From CAVTWY01 sp963738575 (GTDB lineage Bacteria; Pseudomonadota; Gammaproteobacteria; Burkholderiales; Burkholderiaceae_C), in assembly GCA_963738575.1 (NCBI GenBank), contig CAVTWY010000002.1:1364001-1428000 (forward strand): a stretch of DNA of 64,000 nt, in the 5' to 3' direction. This document shows positions 36,807 to 45,980 of the stretch, piece after piece; within the stretch, counting starts at the first letter, position 1, and the number at the start of each line of letters is the position of its first letter. The position numbers were made by a program, and so were the translations under genes. The notes under the pieces are model-generated. The model had not been told where the DNA came from and made no database searches. It saw nothing but the letters and a program-made list of their open reading frames with translations.

Positions 36807-36841
36807 CCGTGACGGGCCCCCATTGCACCGAGGCCATGCCC

Positions 36842-38092
36842 ATGTTTGATCGCATTCAATCCACCGTCGAGCGCATCGACCCCGAAGTTTTTGCCGCCAT
36901 TCAAGACGAGACCCGTCGGCAAGAGCAGCACATCGAGCTGATCGCCAGCGAAAACTACACCAGCCCGGCCGTGATGGCGGCGCAGGGCTCGCAGCTCACC
37001 AACAAGTACGCCGAAGGCTACCCAGGCAGACGCTACTACGGCGGCTGCGAGCACGTCGACAAGGTCGAGGTGCTGGCCCTTGATCGCGTCAAGAAGCTCT
37101 TTGGCGCCAACTTTGCCAACGTGCAAGCCAACTCAGGCTCTCAGGCCAATCAGGCGGTTTTCTTTGGCCTTCTGAACCCGGGTGACACCATCATGGGCAT
37201 GAGCCTGGCCGAGGGCGGGCACCTCACCCATGGCATGGCGCTGAACATGAGCGGCAAATGGTTCAAGGTGGTGAGCTACGGGCTGGACGCCCATGAAGCC
37301 ATTGACTACGACGCCATGGAGCGCACCGCCCGAGAGCACAAACCCAAACTCATCATCGCCGGTGCCTCAGCCTACAGCCTGCGCATCGACTTCGAGCGCT
37401 TCGCCAAAGTGGCCAAGGCCATTGGTGCCATTTTCATGGTCGACATGGCGCACTACGCCGGGTTGATTGCGGCGGGTGTGTACCCCAACCCGGTGCCGCA
37501 CGCCGACGTGGTGACTTCCACCACGCACAAGAGTTTGCGCGGCCCGCGCGGTGGCATTGTCTTGATGAACGACGAGGCCATCGCCAAAAAAATCAACAGT
37601 GCCATCTTCCCAGGCATCCAGGGTGGGCCCCTCATGCACGTCATCGCGGGCAAGGCGGTGGCTTTTCACGAAGCGCTGTTGCCCGACTTCAAGGTGTACC
37701 AGCAGCAGGTGGTGCGCAATGCCGATGTGCTGGCGCGCACCTTGATTGAGCGCGGCTTGCGGATCGTCAGTGGCCGCACCGAAAGCCACGTGATGTTGGT
37801 GGACCTGCGCCCCAAAGGCATCACGGGCAAAGAGGCCGAAGACGTGCTGGGCCGCGCGCACATGACGTGCAACAAAAACGGCATCCCCAACGACCCGCAA
37901 AAGCCCATGATCACCAGCGGCATTCGCTTGGGCACCCCCGCCATGACCACACGCGGTTTCAAGGAAGAAGAGGCCAAGCAAGTGGGGAACCTGATTGCCG
38001 ACGTGCTTGACCGCCCGACCGATGAAGCCAACTTGGCAGGGGTGCGAGAGAAGGTGTCGGCACTGACGCGTCGATTCCCGGTGTACGGCTGA
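36842..38092 (+). CDS. glyA: Serine hydroxymethyltransferase
   Basis: This 416-residue PLP enzyme interconverts serine and glycine with transfer of a one-carbon unit to tetrahydrofolate. It has HIELIASENYTSPAVMAAQGSQ, EGYPGRRYYGG and the PLP lysine K230 in TTHKSLRGPRGG. Of the two ATGs (36836, 36842) the second is spaced properly (8 nt) from GAGG. The gene precedes nrdR by 11 bp, as in many betaproteobacteria. Confidence 0.96.
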   Translation: MFDRIQSTVERIDPEVFAAIQDETRRQEQHIELIASENYTSPAVMAAQGSQLTNKYAEGYPGRRYYGGCEHVDKVEVLALDRVKKLFGANFANVQANSGSQANQAVFFGLLNPGDTIMGMSLAEGGHLTHGMALNMSGKWFKVVSYGLDAHEAIDYDAMERTAREHKPKLIIAGASAYSLRIDFERFAKVAKAIGAIFMVDMAHYAGLIAAGVYPNPVPHADVVTSTTHKSLRGPRGGIVLMNDEAIAKKINSAIFPGIQGGPLMHVIAGKAVAFHEALLPDFKVYQQQVVRNADVLARTLIERGLRIVSGRTESHVMLVDLRPKGITGKEAEDVLGRAHMTCNKNGIPNDPQKPMITSGIRLGTPAMTTRGFKEEEAKQVGNLIADVLDRPTDEANLAGVREKVSALTRRFPVYG

Positions 38093-38103
38093 GGCACCCA
38101 CGC

Positions 38104-38547
38104 GTGCGCTGCCCGTTTTGCAGTCACGAAGAAACGCAGGTCACCGAGACCCGCGAATCCGACGAGGGCGATGTCATTCGTCGCCGTCGTCGGTGCTTGA
38201 AGTGCGACAAGCGCTACACCACCTACGAACGCCCCGAGTTGGCCATGCCCACGGTGGTTAAGAAGGACAGCTCACGCGTTGAATTCGATCCCGCCAAGCT
38301 GCGGGCCTCGATGATCTTGGCGCTGCGCAAACGTCCCGTTAGCATCGAGCAGATCGACGGCGCACTTGCGCGCATCGAAGAAAAGCTGCTCAACAGTGCT
38401 GCACGCGAGGTGACGTCCACACGGCTTGGTGAGCACGTTATGCGCGAGCTTAAACGCTTGGACAAAGTGGCGTATGTGCGCTTTGCCTCCGTGTACCGCA
38501 GCTTTGAAGACGTTGACGAGTTCCGTCAGTTGATCCGCGACATCTGA
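38104..38547 (+). CDS. nrdR: Transcriptional repressor NrdR
   Basis: This 147-residue nucleotide-sensing repressor of ribonucleotide reductase genes begins with GTG. Its zinc ribbon has CPFC at the N terminus and CLKC at about residues 31-34. An ATP-cone follows from about residue 49 (VVKKDSSRVEFDPAKLRAS). Length and order are standard. It lies 11 bp after glyA. Confidence 0.96.
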   Translation: MRCPFCSHEETQVTETRESDEGDVIRRRRRCLKCDKRYTTYERPELAMPTVVKKDSSRVEFDPAKLRASMILALRKRPVSIEQIDGALARIEEKLLNSAAREVTSTRLGEHVMRELKRLDKVAYVRFASVYRSFEDVDEFRQLIRDI

Positions 38548-38684
38548 GGCGTTGAGACAAGGGGCCTGCACCGCGTCATCGAATTGTCGACGCTGCAGCC
38601 CTTCATCCTCTGTCATGCTGATGCTGGATCGGCGTGTGCGGCCTACAGTGTGACTGCACCACAGCGCACCACAAAGCCACTCGC

Positions 38685-39236
38685 ATGCCACACAACAACC
38701 GCGCCAAAGTCCTCGGCTTCACGTTGATCGAAGCGATGGTGACATTGATGCTGCTGACCATCATTGTCCTGCTGGCAACGCCATCCTTGCAACGCATGAT
38801 TGAAACCCGGTGGCTGCATGGCACGGTGGGCCACATCGCAACCACCCTTCACCACGCACGGGCCTCTGCCATCGCGCGTCAAGAGCGCACAGCCGTGAGT
38901 TTGATCCGTCGCCACGGCGGCGGGCTTTGTCAGCTGACGCACACGGGGCGGGCCGCCGACTGCAGCTGCAGCGCACCGTCGGCGGCCCAGTGCTTGGGTG
39001 ATGCACAACTGATCGCTGCGGTGCATTTGCCGGAGCACCCAAGACTCGTCGTCAGCGTCACCGCATCATCGATCCGCTTCGACCCCCGCGCCGGCACTGC
39101 CACCCCAGCCGGCCGATGGGTGGTGCGCACGCCCAGTGGTCGAGAGATTCAAACCGTGGTGAGCCTAACGGGGCGCGTGCGAAGCTGCGCCCGCGGTTCC
39201 CAAGAGCTCGGCTACATCGCTTGCCCCGAAAGCTAA
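38685..39236 (+). CDS. fimT: Type IV pilus minor pilin, FimT/GspH-like
   Basis: This 183-residue prepilin has a short leader and a GFTLIEAMVTLMLLTIIVLLA helix, so prepilin peptidase should cut after Gly11 with Glu at mature position 5. The later region has the GspH/FimT-like RHGGGLCQL segment and FDPRAGT. Cysteines in the middle and near the C terminus may form disulphides. It is the first of five closely packed minor-pilin genes. Confidence 0.84.
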   Translation: MPHNNRAKVLGFTLIEAMVTLMLLTIIVLLATPSLQRMIETRWLHGTVGHIATTLHHARASAIARQERTAVSLIRRHGGGLCQLTHTGRAADCSCSAPSAAQCLGDAQLIAAVHLPEHPRLVVSVTASSIRFDPRAGTATPAGRWVVRTPSGREIQTVVSLTGRVRSCARGSQELGYIACPES

Positions 39237-39241
39237 CCACC

Positions 39242-39727
39242 ATGAAGCCCATCGACACCTTGCCCACGACGCACTTCAATCGTCAGTGCGGCTTGACACT
39301 CATTGAATTGGCCATCGTGTTGAGTCTTGTGGGCGTGCTGACCACCCTGGCGTGGCCCACGTGGCAATCGCAAGTGTTCAAAGTGCGTCGCCTTGAAGCG
39401 GTCGCTGAGCTTCAGCGCCTAAGCCTGGCCCAAGAGCGTTGGCGAGCGTCAAATCCCGCCTACGCTGCCAACGTGGGCCGCGTTGCAGGGCTTGCGTTGT
39501 CGCAAGAGCCCGTCAGTGCGTCCTACACCTCGAGCTCTGGACACTACCTCATCAGCGTGCAAGCGACACCAGCCACTGCGGGCCACAGCTATGCGGCCAC
39601 CGCCGTTGCGCAAGGTGTGATGGCCACGGATCGGCAATGTCAAGCGCTGTCGCTGCGCGTTGAAGCGGGTACGGTGTCGCACAGCGCCGTGCCCGCTGCC
39701 CACGCGCTGCGTTGTTGGGGCCGCTGA
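39242..39727 (+). CDS. pilE: Type IV pilus minor pilin, PilE-like
   Basis: This 161-residue prepilin has the processing site CGLTLIELAIVLSLVGVLTTLAWPT, with Glu at mature position 5, followed by QVFKVRRLEAVAELQRLSLAQERWRASNP, which is typical of PilE minor pilins. A cysteine near residue 134 and one close to the end may form the D-loop. It begins five bases after fimT and joins pilW directly. Confidence 0.84.
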   Translation: MKPIDTLPTTHFNRQCGLTLIELAIVLSLVGVLTTLAWPTWQSQVFKVRRLEAVAELQRLSLAQERWRASNPAYAANVGRVAGLALSQEPVSASYTSSSGHYLISVQATPATAGHSYAATAVAQGVMATDRQCQALSLRVEAGTVSHSAVPAAHALRCWGR

Positions 39728-40540
39728 ATGACCACCCTTCTTTCACAGCGTGGGCTTTCCTTGGTTGAGTGCATGGTGGGTGGCGCGATGGCGCTGTGGG
39801 TGCTTGCAGGCGCCACCCAACTCTTCATCAATCACCTTGCCAGCCACAACCACATGGTCGAAAGGTCACGCGCAGCGCAAGAGCTGCGTGCCGCTGCCGA
39901 CGTGATGGCGCGCGATTTGCGACGTGCAGGCCATTGGGGTGGGGCCCTGGCAGGCGTTTCGGTGTCGCCCATGGCAAACGCCTACCAACGCATCGTTGTG
40001 GCGCACCCCGAAGCCGCTTCAGCGCACCTGTCGTATGCGTACGCACGAGACGACGGTGATGACAACAACATCGTCAACACCACTGGAAACAACGAGTCCT
40101 TCGGGTTTGAGCTTCGAGACGGCGTGGTGCGCACCCACGTTGGCGGCACGTCTCAAGAACTCACCGACGCCGGATCACTGCGCGTCACTGGTCTTTCGAT
40201 ATCTCCGACCTACACCGAGGTGTCGCTGGGTGATCGATGTTTTAGTGCGGATTACTCTGCCGCCCCCAGGACGGCTGGGTGCTGTCGACCCCACGAGGGC
40301 AATGCCACCCTTTGCAAGCCACCCGTGGTGCGCCGTGAAGGCACACGGTACCAACCTGACGTGGGCATTGCACCCGGCGCGGGCATCGTGATCTCCCCGG
40401 CGTGCCCAGAGCGGGTGGTGCGGCAATACGACATCGTCGTTCGCGGTCATGCGCGGCACCCATCCACCCGCCACGAGATCGAAGCCTCTCAGTCCGTCCT
40501 GGTTCGCAACGATGAAGTCTTGGGGGTCGTGTGTCCGTAG
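39728..40540 (+). CDS. pilW: Type IV pilus assembly protein PilW-like
   Basis: This 270-residue protein starts with QRGLSLVECMVGGAMALWVLAGATQLF, a prepilin-type helix, and then a PilW-type region (RAAADVMARDLRRAGHWGG). It is rich in cysteines (RCFSAD, GCCRPHEG, TLCKPP), unusual for this family and suggesting disulphide-braced structure. It has no gap to pilE and overlaps the next gene by ten bases. PilW is part of the tip or priming complex of the pilus. Confidence 0.82.
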   Translation: MTTLLSQRGLSLVECMVGGAMALWVLAGATQLFINHLASHNHMVERSRAAQELRAAADVMARDLRRAGHWGGALAGVSVSPMANAYQRIVVAHPEAASAHLSYAYARDDGDDNNIVNTTGNNESFGFELRDGVVRTHVGGTSQELTDAGSLRVTGLSISPTYTEVSLGDRCFSADYSAAPRTAGCCRPHEGNATLCKPPVVRREGTRYQPDVGIAPGAGIVISPACPERVVRQYDIVVRGHARHPSTRHEIEASQSVLVRNDEVLGVVCP

Positions 40541-41901
40541 CAACCCACCCATGGATACCCCTACCCCGCGCCCAACAGCAAGGATTTGTTGCGCTCGCCT
40601 TCGCTGTGACCATCATGGTCGTGATGGCTTTGGCATTGATGCTTGCATCACCCGCCGTGGTGCTCGAGCAAAAAACGTCAGCCCTTCAGCGCCGCGCCAC
40701 CAGCGCATTTGAGGTGGCCGAAGCAGGCTTGGCATGGACGCTGACCCGATTGAACGACCACACAGCGATCGACCCCAACAGCAACACCACGTGCGCTGCG
40801 TCCGCCCAACCGGCTGGCAAGCCGTTTCGGCATTGGTACGCGCCTGCTGCCATCAGCGCCGACTTTCTCAGGCATAACCTCACACCCGTCCCCAATACAC
40901 GTGTCGCCTGCGGCATGCACGACAACGGTTCACTGAGCTGCCACTGCCCCGCCCCCGGCGCACCGGTGTCGTTGGCCGTTGCTGCCGCCGAGTCCCGCAC
41001 GTTCACAGTCACCATCGAACCCGAGCCACTCGACCGTGATGCACTTCGCCTGACGTCGCTGGGTTGCGTCAACGCCCAAGGGCCGTGCAGCGAAGCCCAA
41101 AGGCGTTCGGGCGATGCCACTGCGCGCATCAGCCTCTTGGTCAAGCGTGTGAACCGGTTGATCAGCATCCCCAACGCCCCTGTCACGTCAAGTGATTGGG
41201 TTCAAGTGTGTGACACCGTGACACTTGCCAATCATGCCGCGCAGAGTGGTGGACGTTTGGCGCATGCAGGGGGAGCGATTCGGTTGGGCGCTGCCCAATC
41301 TTCTGGGGCGTTGCCAGCGCACGCGCTTCCTTGCCCAACACCCAATGCAACGCTTGCTGGCCCCGTTGCCGCCCTAACGCCTGACGTAGCAGCGCCCCAC
41401 GACGCCCGGTTGATGGCACTTGCCGTTGACAGCTCGGCATTGATGCAAGCATTCTTGGGTGAATCATTGGCGCCATACCAAGAAGGCGCTTGCCGTGTCA
41501 CAGGCAACTCGCCGTCCGATCGCGGCCGCAACTTGCATGCCGCATACCAACGGGTTCTCCACCCTTGCAGGCACTTTTGGGTCGAGGGTGATCTGCAGCT
41601 TGACGGCGTCACCTTGGGCGCGGCCACAACCCCGCTTCGGCCCGCGCAACCCGTCTTGTTGGCGGTGTCGGGTCATGTTTCGCTTGGTGCTGGTACCCAA
41701 CTTCATGGGCTGCTGCACTTGACGGGCCCCAACGATCAGCTTCGAATGACGGGTTCTTTCATCCATGGCGCGGTGGTTGCCCGCGGGCCGCTGAGGCTCG
41801 ACGGGACTGGGGGCATCCGCTACCTGCTCGACACCCTCAGCGCCCTGGCTGCGTCGGGGCCCTTTGTGCGCGTGCCCGGCTCTTGGAGCGACGATGAGTA
41901 A
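40531..41901 (+). CDS. Type IV pilus assembly protein PilX-like
   Basis: This 456-residue protein starts with GTG and has QQGFVALAFAVTIMVVMALALMLASP as an N-terminal membrane helix, then LEQKTSALQRRATSAFEVAEAGLAW, the PilX-type pattern. At 456 residues it is much longer than usual PilX proteins (about 150-200), and the extra C-terminal part has repeated hydrophobic/Gly stretches resembling a beta-helix. It lies in the minor-pilin operon between pilW and pilV. The family call rests on the N terminus. Confidence 0.72.
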   Translation: MSVATHPWIPLPRAQQQGFVALAFAVTIMVVMALALMLASPAVVLEQKTSALQRRATSAFEVAEAGLAWTLTRLNDHTAIDPNSNTTCAASAQPAGKPFRHWYAPAAISADFLRHNLTPVPNTRVACGMHDNGSLSCHCPAPGAPVSLAVAAAESRTFTVTIEPEPLDRDALRLTSLGCVNAQGPCSEAQRRSGDATARISLLVKRVNRLISIPNAPVTSSDWVQVCDTVTLANHAAQSGGRLAHAGGAIRLGAAQSSGALPAHALPCPTPNATLAGPVAALTPDVAAPHDARLMALAVDSSALMQAFLGESLAPYQEGACRVTGNSPSDRGRNLHAAYQRVLHPCRHFWVEGDLQLDGVTLGAATTPLRPAQPVLLAVSGHVSLGAGTQLHGLLHLTGPNDQLRMTGSFIHGAVVARGPLRLDGTGGIRYLLDTLSALAASGPFVRVPGSWSDDE

Positions 41902-42424
41902 AAGTTCTTTCGTGCGTACCACCGCAGGCTGCCACAAACCCATGCACGCATGTTCGCTGGTTCCGCCCTCTCGCGGCGTTGCACTGCTTGAGGCCCTCGT
42001 GGCGGCAGGGCTGCTGTGTTTCGGGGTGCTGGGGATCGCGTCGGGCCAGATGGCCATGCATCGCCATACGGACGTGGCGCTTCAACGCACACTGGCGACT
42101 CACTGGGCTCAACAAAAATTGGAGCAGCTGCGCCACGTTTTGGCAGCTGAAAGCCGACTGTCGCCCGGCCCACCAAGCAGTGGCGAGGACCCGCCATTGC
42201 CAGTGGGAAACACCCACTTTCAGCGGCGATGGGGCATCGAGGCGGGCTCGGGCGCCATCAGTACACCCGAGCGTTTGCTGAGCGTGACGGTTACCTGGCA
42301 CGATCGCGTTGGCGTGCAGCACGAAGTTCACCTGGCGACCGCTGTGGCACCCGAGCGGCCTGCGACACTTGGCGGCATCGTTCTTGAACGCCGAGCGCTT
42401 GGTTTTTTTGGTTTCGCTGACTGA
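41894..42424 (+). CDS. pilV: Type IV pilus modification protein PilV-like
   Basis: This 176-residue protein has SRGVALLEALVAAGLLCFGVLGIASGQ near residue 27, the prepilin-type helix with Glu at the right place, and WAQQKLEQLRH as in PilV. The leader before it is unusually long (about 28 residues) and Cys/His-containing. It overlaps the PilX-like gene by 8 bp. No pilY1 gene follows. Confidence 0.78.
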   Translation: MSKSSFVRTTAGCHKPMHACSLVPPSRGVALLEALVAAGLLCFGVLGIASGQMAMHRHTDVALQRTLATHWAQQKLEQLRHVLAAESRLSPGPPSSGEDPPLPVGNTHFQRRWGIEAGSGAISTPERLLSVTVTWHDRVGVQHEVHLATAVAPERPATLGGIVLERRALGFFGFAD

Positions 42425-42464
42425 TAGCCTGGTGAGGCGGTGAGGCACCAACGGTGCGCTGCAC

Positions 42465-43613
42465 ATGCATACTTGCACCATCGTGAGAACATCCTTTTTC
42501 CATTTTCACCCCGACACTTGGAAGCGCACCATCGAACTGGCGGGCTTGGCCGTTGGAATGTCCGATCCCAACCCCCGCGTTGGGTGCGTGATCGTCGGGG
42601 TCAACGGCGATACGCTCGGAGAGGGGCACACACTTGCCGCTGGCGAAGCCCACGCCGAGGTGGTGGCGCTGCGTGCTGCAAAGGCGGCGGGGCATGACGT
42701 GCGAGGTGCCACCGCAGTTGTTTCGCTCGAACCCTGCTCGCACCACGGGCGCACCCCTCCTTGCAGTCAAGCCTTGGTTGAAGCGGGCGTCGCGCGCGTG
42801 GCGGTAGCCTGTGAAGATCCTAACCCCTTGGTCATGGGGCAAGGTTTGTCGCAATTGCGAGCTGCCGGCATCGCCGTTGAGGTCGTCGGTGGTGAATTTG
42901 CGTTGGCCACGCGCGAGCTCAACATCGGGTTTTTTTCGCGCATGACACGGCAAAAGCCCTGGCTGCGCCTGAAGGTCGCTTCGTCGCTGGACGGCCGCAC
43001 GGCTTTGCCCGATGGCACCAGTCAGTGGATCACGGGCGAGGCCGCGCGCACCGACGGCCACGCCTGGCGCAAACGCGCTGGCGCTGTGTTGACAGGCATG
43101 GGCACCGTGCGTGAGGACAACCCCCGCATGGATGTACGCCTCGTTGCGACCGCGTTGCAACCCATTCGCGTGGTGGTGGATTCGCAATTGGGGATCGACC
43201 CTGATGCCAATGTATTGAGCCCGGGCGGGCGGTCACTCGTTTACACCACCTCGACTGACACGGCGCGCATGGCGCAACTTCATCGCCAGCGACCCCACGT
43301 TGAAGTGGTCACCATGCCCCCCGACGCGGGCGGCAAGAACAACCTGGCGGCCATCGTGCAAGACCTTGCCCTGCGTGGTGTCAATGAGCTGCACGTCGAA
43401 GCCGGCGAGAAGCTCAATGCGTCATTCATGCGGGCCGGCTTGGTGGATGAGTTGTTGCTTTACATGGCGCCGCGCCTTTTGGGGGATGGCCGCAGCATCG
43501 CTGCACTGGGGTCACTCAACAACCTGCAACAAAGCATTGACTTTCAGATCCATGATTTGGCCAGGGTGGGAAGCGACTTGCGCCTGTTGTTAAGACGTGC
43601 ACGCGCCTTTTAA
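42465..43613 (+). CDS. ribD: Bifunctional riboflavin deaminase/reductase
   Basis: This 382-residue protein carries out the second and third steps of riboflavin synthesis. The deaminase domain has the zinc site in GEAHAEVVALR and EPCSHHGRTPPC (about residues 60-105). The reductase domain starts near 160 (PWLRLKVASSLDGRTA) and holds GSQWITG-like SQWITGEAARTDGHAWR and LHVEAGEKLNASF. It begins the rib-nusB operon. The ATG at 42465 is accepted; a GTG six codons later is possible. Confidence 0.94.
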   Translation: MHTCTIVRTSFFHFHPDTWKRTIELAGLAVGMSDPNPRVGCVIVGVNGDTLGEGHTLAAGEAHAEVVALRAAKAAGHDVRGATAVVSLEPCSHHGRTPPCSQALVEAGVARVAVACEDPNPLVMGQGLSQLRAAGIAVEVVGGEFALATRELNIGFFSRMTRQKPWLRLKVASSLDGRTALPDGTSQWITGEAARTDGHAWRKRAGAVLTGMGTVREDNPRMDVRLVATALQPIRVVVDSQLGIDPDANVLSPGGRSLVYTTSTDTARMAQLHRQRPHVEVVTMPPDAGGKNNLAAIVQDLALRGVNELHVEAGEKLNASFMRAGLVDELLLYMAPRLLGDGRSIAALGSLNNLQQSIDFQIHDLARVGSDLRLLLRRARAF

Positions 43614-43664
43614 TCGCGGTCTTTGCAATCGTCCCGCGTGGTCTTGGTATTTTCCCGACCCATT

Positions 43665-43670
43665 TACAAT
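43665..43670 (+). promoter_or_regulatory. -10-like TACAAT close to the ribBA start
   Basis: TACAAT lies seven bases before the ribBA ATG, with a weak TCTTGG -35-like element 17 bp upstream (43642-43647). A transcript starting here would be essentially leaderless, consistent with the absence of a ribosome site before the ATG. Confidence 0.3.
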
Positions 43671-43676
43671 GTCAAC

Positions 43677-44819
43677 ATGACTCGCCAACTTGCCGCTGTG
43701 CCCAACGTGGCCCCCATTTCACCCATCCCCGAACTGGTGGCTGAGTTGGCAGCGGGCCGCATGGTGATCTTGGTCGACGATGCCAACCGCGAAAATGAAG
43801 GCGACTTGGTGCTGGCTGCCGACCACGTGACGCCCGAGGCCATCAATTTCATGGCGAGGTTTGGACGCGGCTTGGTTTGCTTGACACTCACCCGCGAACG
43901 CTGCGAACACTTGGCGTTGACAGCGATGACGCCCCGCAATGGCACTCGCCACGGCACAGCTTTCACCATTTCGATTGAGGCAGCCACGGGTGTTACCACC
44001 GGCATCTCGGCGGCTGACCGTGCGCGCACGGTCCAAGCGGCTGTGGCGCGAGACGCCTTGGCCAGCGACCTGGTACAGCCGGGTCACATCTTCCCGCTTC
44101 AAGCACAAGATGGCGGCGTGTTGATGCGAGCGGGCCATACCGAAGCGGGTTGCGATCTGGCCGCCATGGCGGGCCTGTCGGCCACCTCCGTGATCTGCGA
44201 AATCATGAAAGACGACGGCACGATGGCGCGCCTGGACGATTTGCGCGCCTTTGCGCGTGAGCACCATCTCAAAATCGGCACCATCGCCGATTTGATCCAC
44301 TTTCGAAGCCAAAACGAGTCGTTGATAACCCGCATTGGCACGCGCCCTTTGCACACGACGCAGGGCACTTTCGAGGCCATCATTTACCGCGACACCACAG
44401 GCGGCACGCACGTGGCGTTGACGGTCGGCAGTTTGCTTGACGCCAGCGACGTGTTGGTGCGGGTGCATGAGCCCTTGTCCGTGATGGACTTGCTCGACGT
44501 GGGTGCCAGCCGTCACTCGTGGCCCCTGCCGCAGGCGCTTGAAACGCTTCAGCAGCGAGGTTGCGGTGTGGCCGTGTTGTTGAACGCCGGTGAAGATTCG
44601 GCTTCTTTGATCGCGCGCATGTTGCCGCCAGCCGAGCGTGCTGCGCCCAACCAACCGATGGATTTACGCACCTACGGCATCGGCGCCCAAATTTTGCGTG
44701 ACCTGGGCGTGCGCCGCATGACTTTGATGGGTCACCCGCGACCCATGCCCAGCATGGCTGGCTATGGGCTTGAAGTGACGCGTTACCTGACAGCACCCGA
44801 AGGTGCAAAAGCCCTCTAA
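43677..44819 (+). CDS. ribBA: 3,4-dihydroxy-2-butanone-4-phosphate synthase with degenerate GTP-cyclohydrolase-II-like domain
   Basis: This 380-residue protein has an intact RibB domain (residues about 15-215): DDANRENEGDLVLAADHVTPE, the GHTEAGCDLAAMAGL motif and HLKIGTIADLI. The C-terminal half is aligned with RibA only in part: the zinc-binding stretch with three cysteines (C-x10-C-x-C type) is absent, and where RCDCG is expected it reads DLLDVGASRHSW. So it should make dihydroxybutanone phosphate but probably not use GTP. TACAAT at 43665-43670 lies only seven bases before the ATG. Confidence 0.9.
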   Translation: MTRQLAAVPNVAPISPIPELVAELAAGRMVILVDDANRENEGDLVLAADHVTPEAINFMARFGRGLVCLTLTRERCEHLALTAMTPRNGTRHGTAFTISIEAATGVTTGISAADRARTVQAAVARDALASDLVQPGHIFPLQAQDGGVLMRAGHTEAGCDLAAMAGLSATSVICEIMKDDGTMARLDDLRAFAREHHLKIGTIADLIHFRSQNESLITRIGTRPLHTTQGTFEAIIYRDTTGGTHVALTVGSLLDASDVLVRVHEPLSVMDLLDVGASRHSWPLPQALETLQQRGCGVAVLLNAGEDSASLIARMLPPAERAAPNQPMDLRTYGIGAQILRDLGVRRMTLMGHPRPMPSMAGYGLEVTRYLTAPEGAKAL

Positions 44820-44821
44820 AA

Positions 44822-45286
44822 ATGCAAAATGCGGATCAAGGTGATTTGATTGAACTTGATGGCGAGGGGCTGCGCATCGCGGTGGTTCGAGCACGATTCA
44901 ACGACGCCATCACCCGCCAGCTCACCGACGACTGCGTGGCAGCACTGGCTTCAATGGGTGTGCTTGACAAGCACGTTCGCGTTTGCCATGTGCCGGGCGC
45001 ACTTGAGATCCCCACGTTGCTTTCAGTGCTCGCCCAAAGCAGCGAGTTCGATGCCATGGTGGCCATCGGATGTGTGATCCGTGGCGAGACGTACCACTTC
45101 AATCTCGTCGCAGATCAAAGCGCCTCGGGTCTGATGCGCGTTTCATTGCGCCACAACGTGCCCATTGCCAACTGCATCCTCACGGTCGAAAACGAGGCCC
45201 AGGCCCAGTCACGCGCTTTGACACACGGGGCTGCGGCTGCACGCGTGGCGGTCGAGATGGCCAACGCCATGGACGATTGGCTGTGA
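44822..45286 (+). CDS. ribH: 6,7-dimethyl-8-ribityllumazine synthase
   Basis: This 154-residue enzyme joins dihydroxybutanone phosphate to the pyrimidine intermediate of riboflavin synthesis. Motifs are AVVRARFNDAIT at the start, VPGALEIP, GCVIRGETYHFNLVADQ and ILTVENEAQAQ. It starts three bases after ribBA and overlaps nusB by GTGA. Confidence 0.94.
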   Translation: MQNADQGDLIELDGEGLRIAVVRARFNDAITRQLTDDCVAALASMGVLDKHVRVCHVPGALEIPTLLSVLAQSSEFDAMVAIGCVIRGETYHFNLVADQSASGLMRVSLRHNVPIANCILTVENEAQAQSRALTHGAAAARVAVEMANAMDDWL

Positions 45287-45768
45287 CAGCTGCATCGGGC
45301 GTTGCCCGCAAGCCCAACGCACGCTCTGCCCGCAGGCGCGCCCGCGAGTTGGCACTCCAAGGCTTGTACGAATGGCTTGTCAATCGCGGCGACGCTGGTG
45401 TGGTCGACGCTCACGTGCGCGAGCAAGAAGGGTTCGCGCGGTGCGACGCGACGCACTTTGACTTGCTGCTCCAGGGCTGCATTCGCGACGCCGCCGCGAT
45501 CGACGGGATTTTGGCGAAGCACCTGGACCGCCAGGCCACTGCACTTTCGCCGGTGGAGCACGCCGCCCTGATGATCGGCACGTATGAGTTGATGCACTGC
45601 CCCGAGATTCCCTACCGGGTTGCCATCAATGAGGGGGTTGAGTTGGCCAAGTCATTTGGCGGCACCGACGGACACAAGTACGTCAACGGTGTGCTCGACA
45701 AAGTGGCGCTCGAATGGCGCTCAGCCGAGATCAAAGCTCGCACGGCCGCTGCTGCGGCAACACCCTGA
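45283..45768 (+). CDS. nusB: Transcription antitermination protein NusB
   Basis: This 161-residue protein begins with GTG at the ribH stop (GTGA). It has SARRRARELALQGLYEW at the start, and PYRVAINEGVELAKSFGGTDGHKYVNGVLDKVA near the end, the NusB signature. It acts with NusE/S10 in ribosomal RNA antitermination. Its place after ribH is standard. Confidence 0.95.
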   Translation: MTAASGVARKPNARSARRRARELALQGLYEWLVNRGDAGVVDAHVREQEGFARCDATHFDLLLQGCIRDAAAIDGILAKHLDRQATALSPVEHAALMIGTYELMHCPEIPYRVAINEGVELAKSFGGTDGHKYVNGVLDKVALEWRSAEIKARTAAAAATP

Positions 45769-45980
45769 CCATCAGGGGCTGCTCAACAGGCTGCTAGAGG
45801 GCTGTAAAGTGCTCCACGGAAGGCTCGCGTGCCTGGGTCGCCCGCAGACGCTCCATCGCACGATTGTGAGACATTCTTCGCACGCATTGCGACCCCCGCG
45901 CCAAGCTCATGCAGCGCCAAGCCTGCGCCGAGAACTTTTCACGCGCCTGAATCCGAGGCGCCCCGTAGCCTCTGGCATCC

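Noticed and set aside
36653..36841. Glycine riboswitch before glyA
   Set aside because: The conserved glycine aptamer pattern is not visible; only simple hairpins are present.
42425..42464. FMN riboswitch before ribD
   Set aside because: The gap is only 40 bp and lacks the conserved multi-stem RFN element; none is seen before ribBA either.
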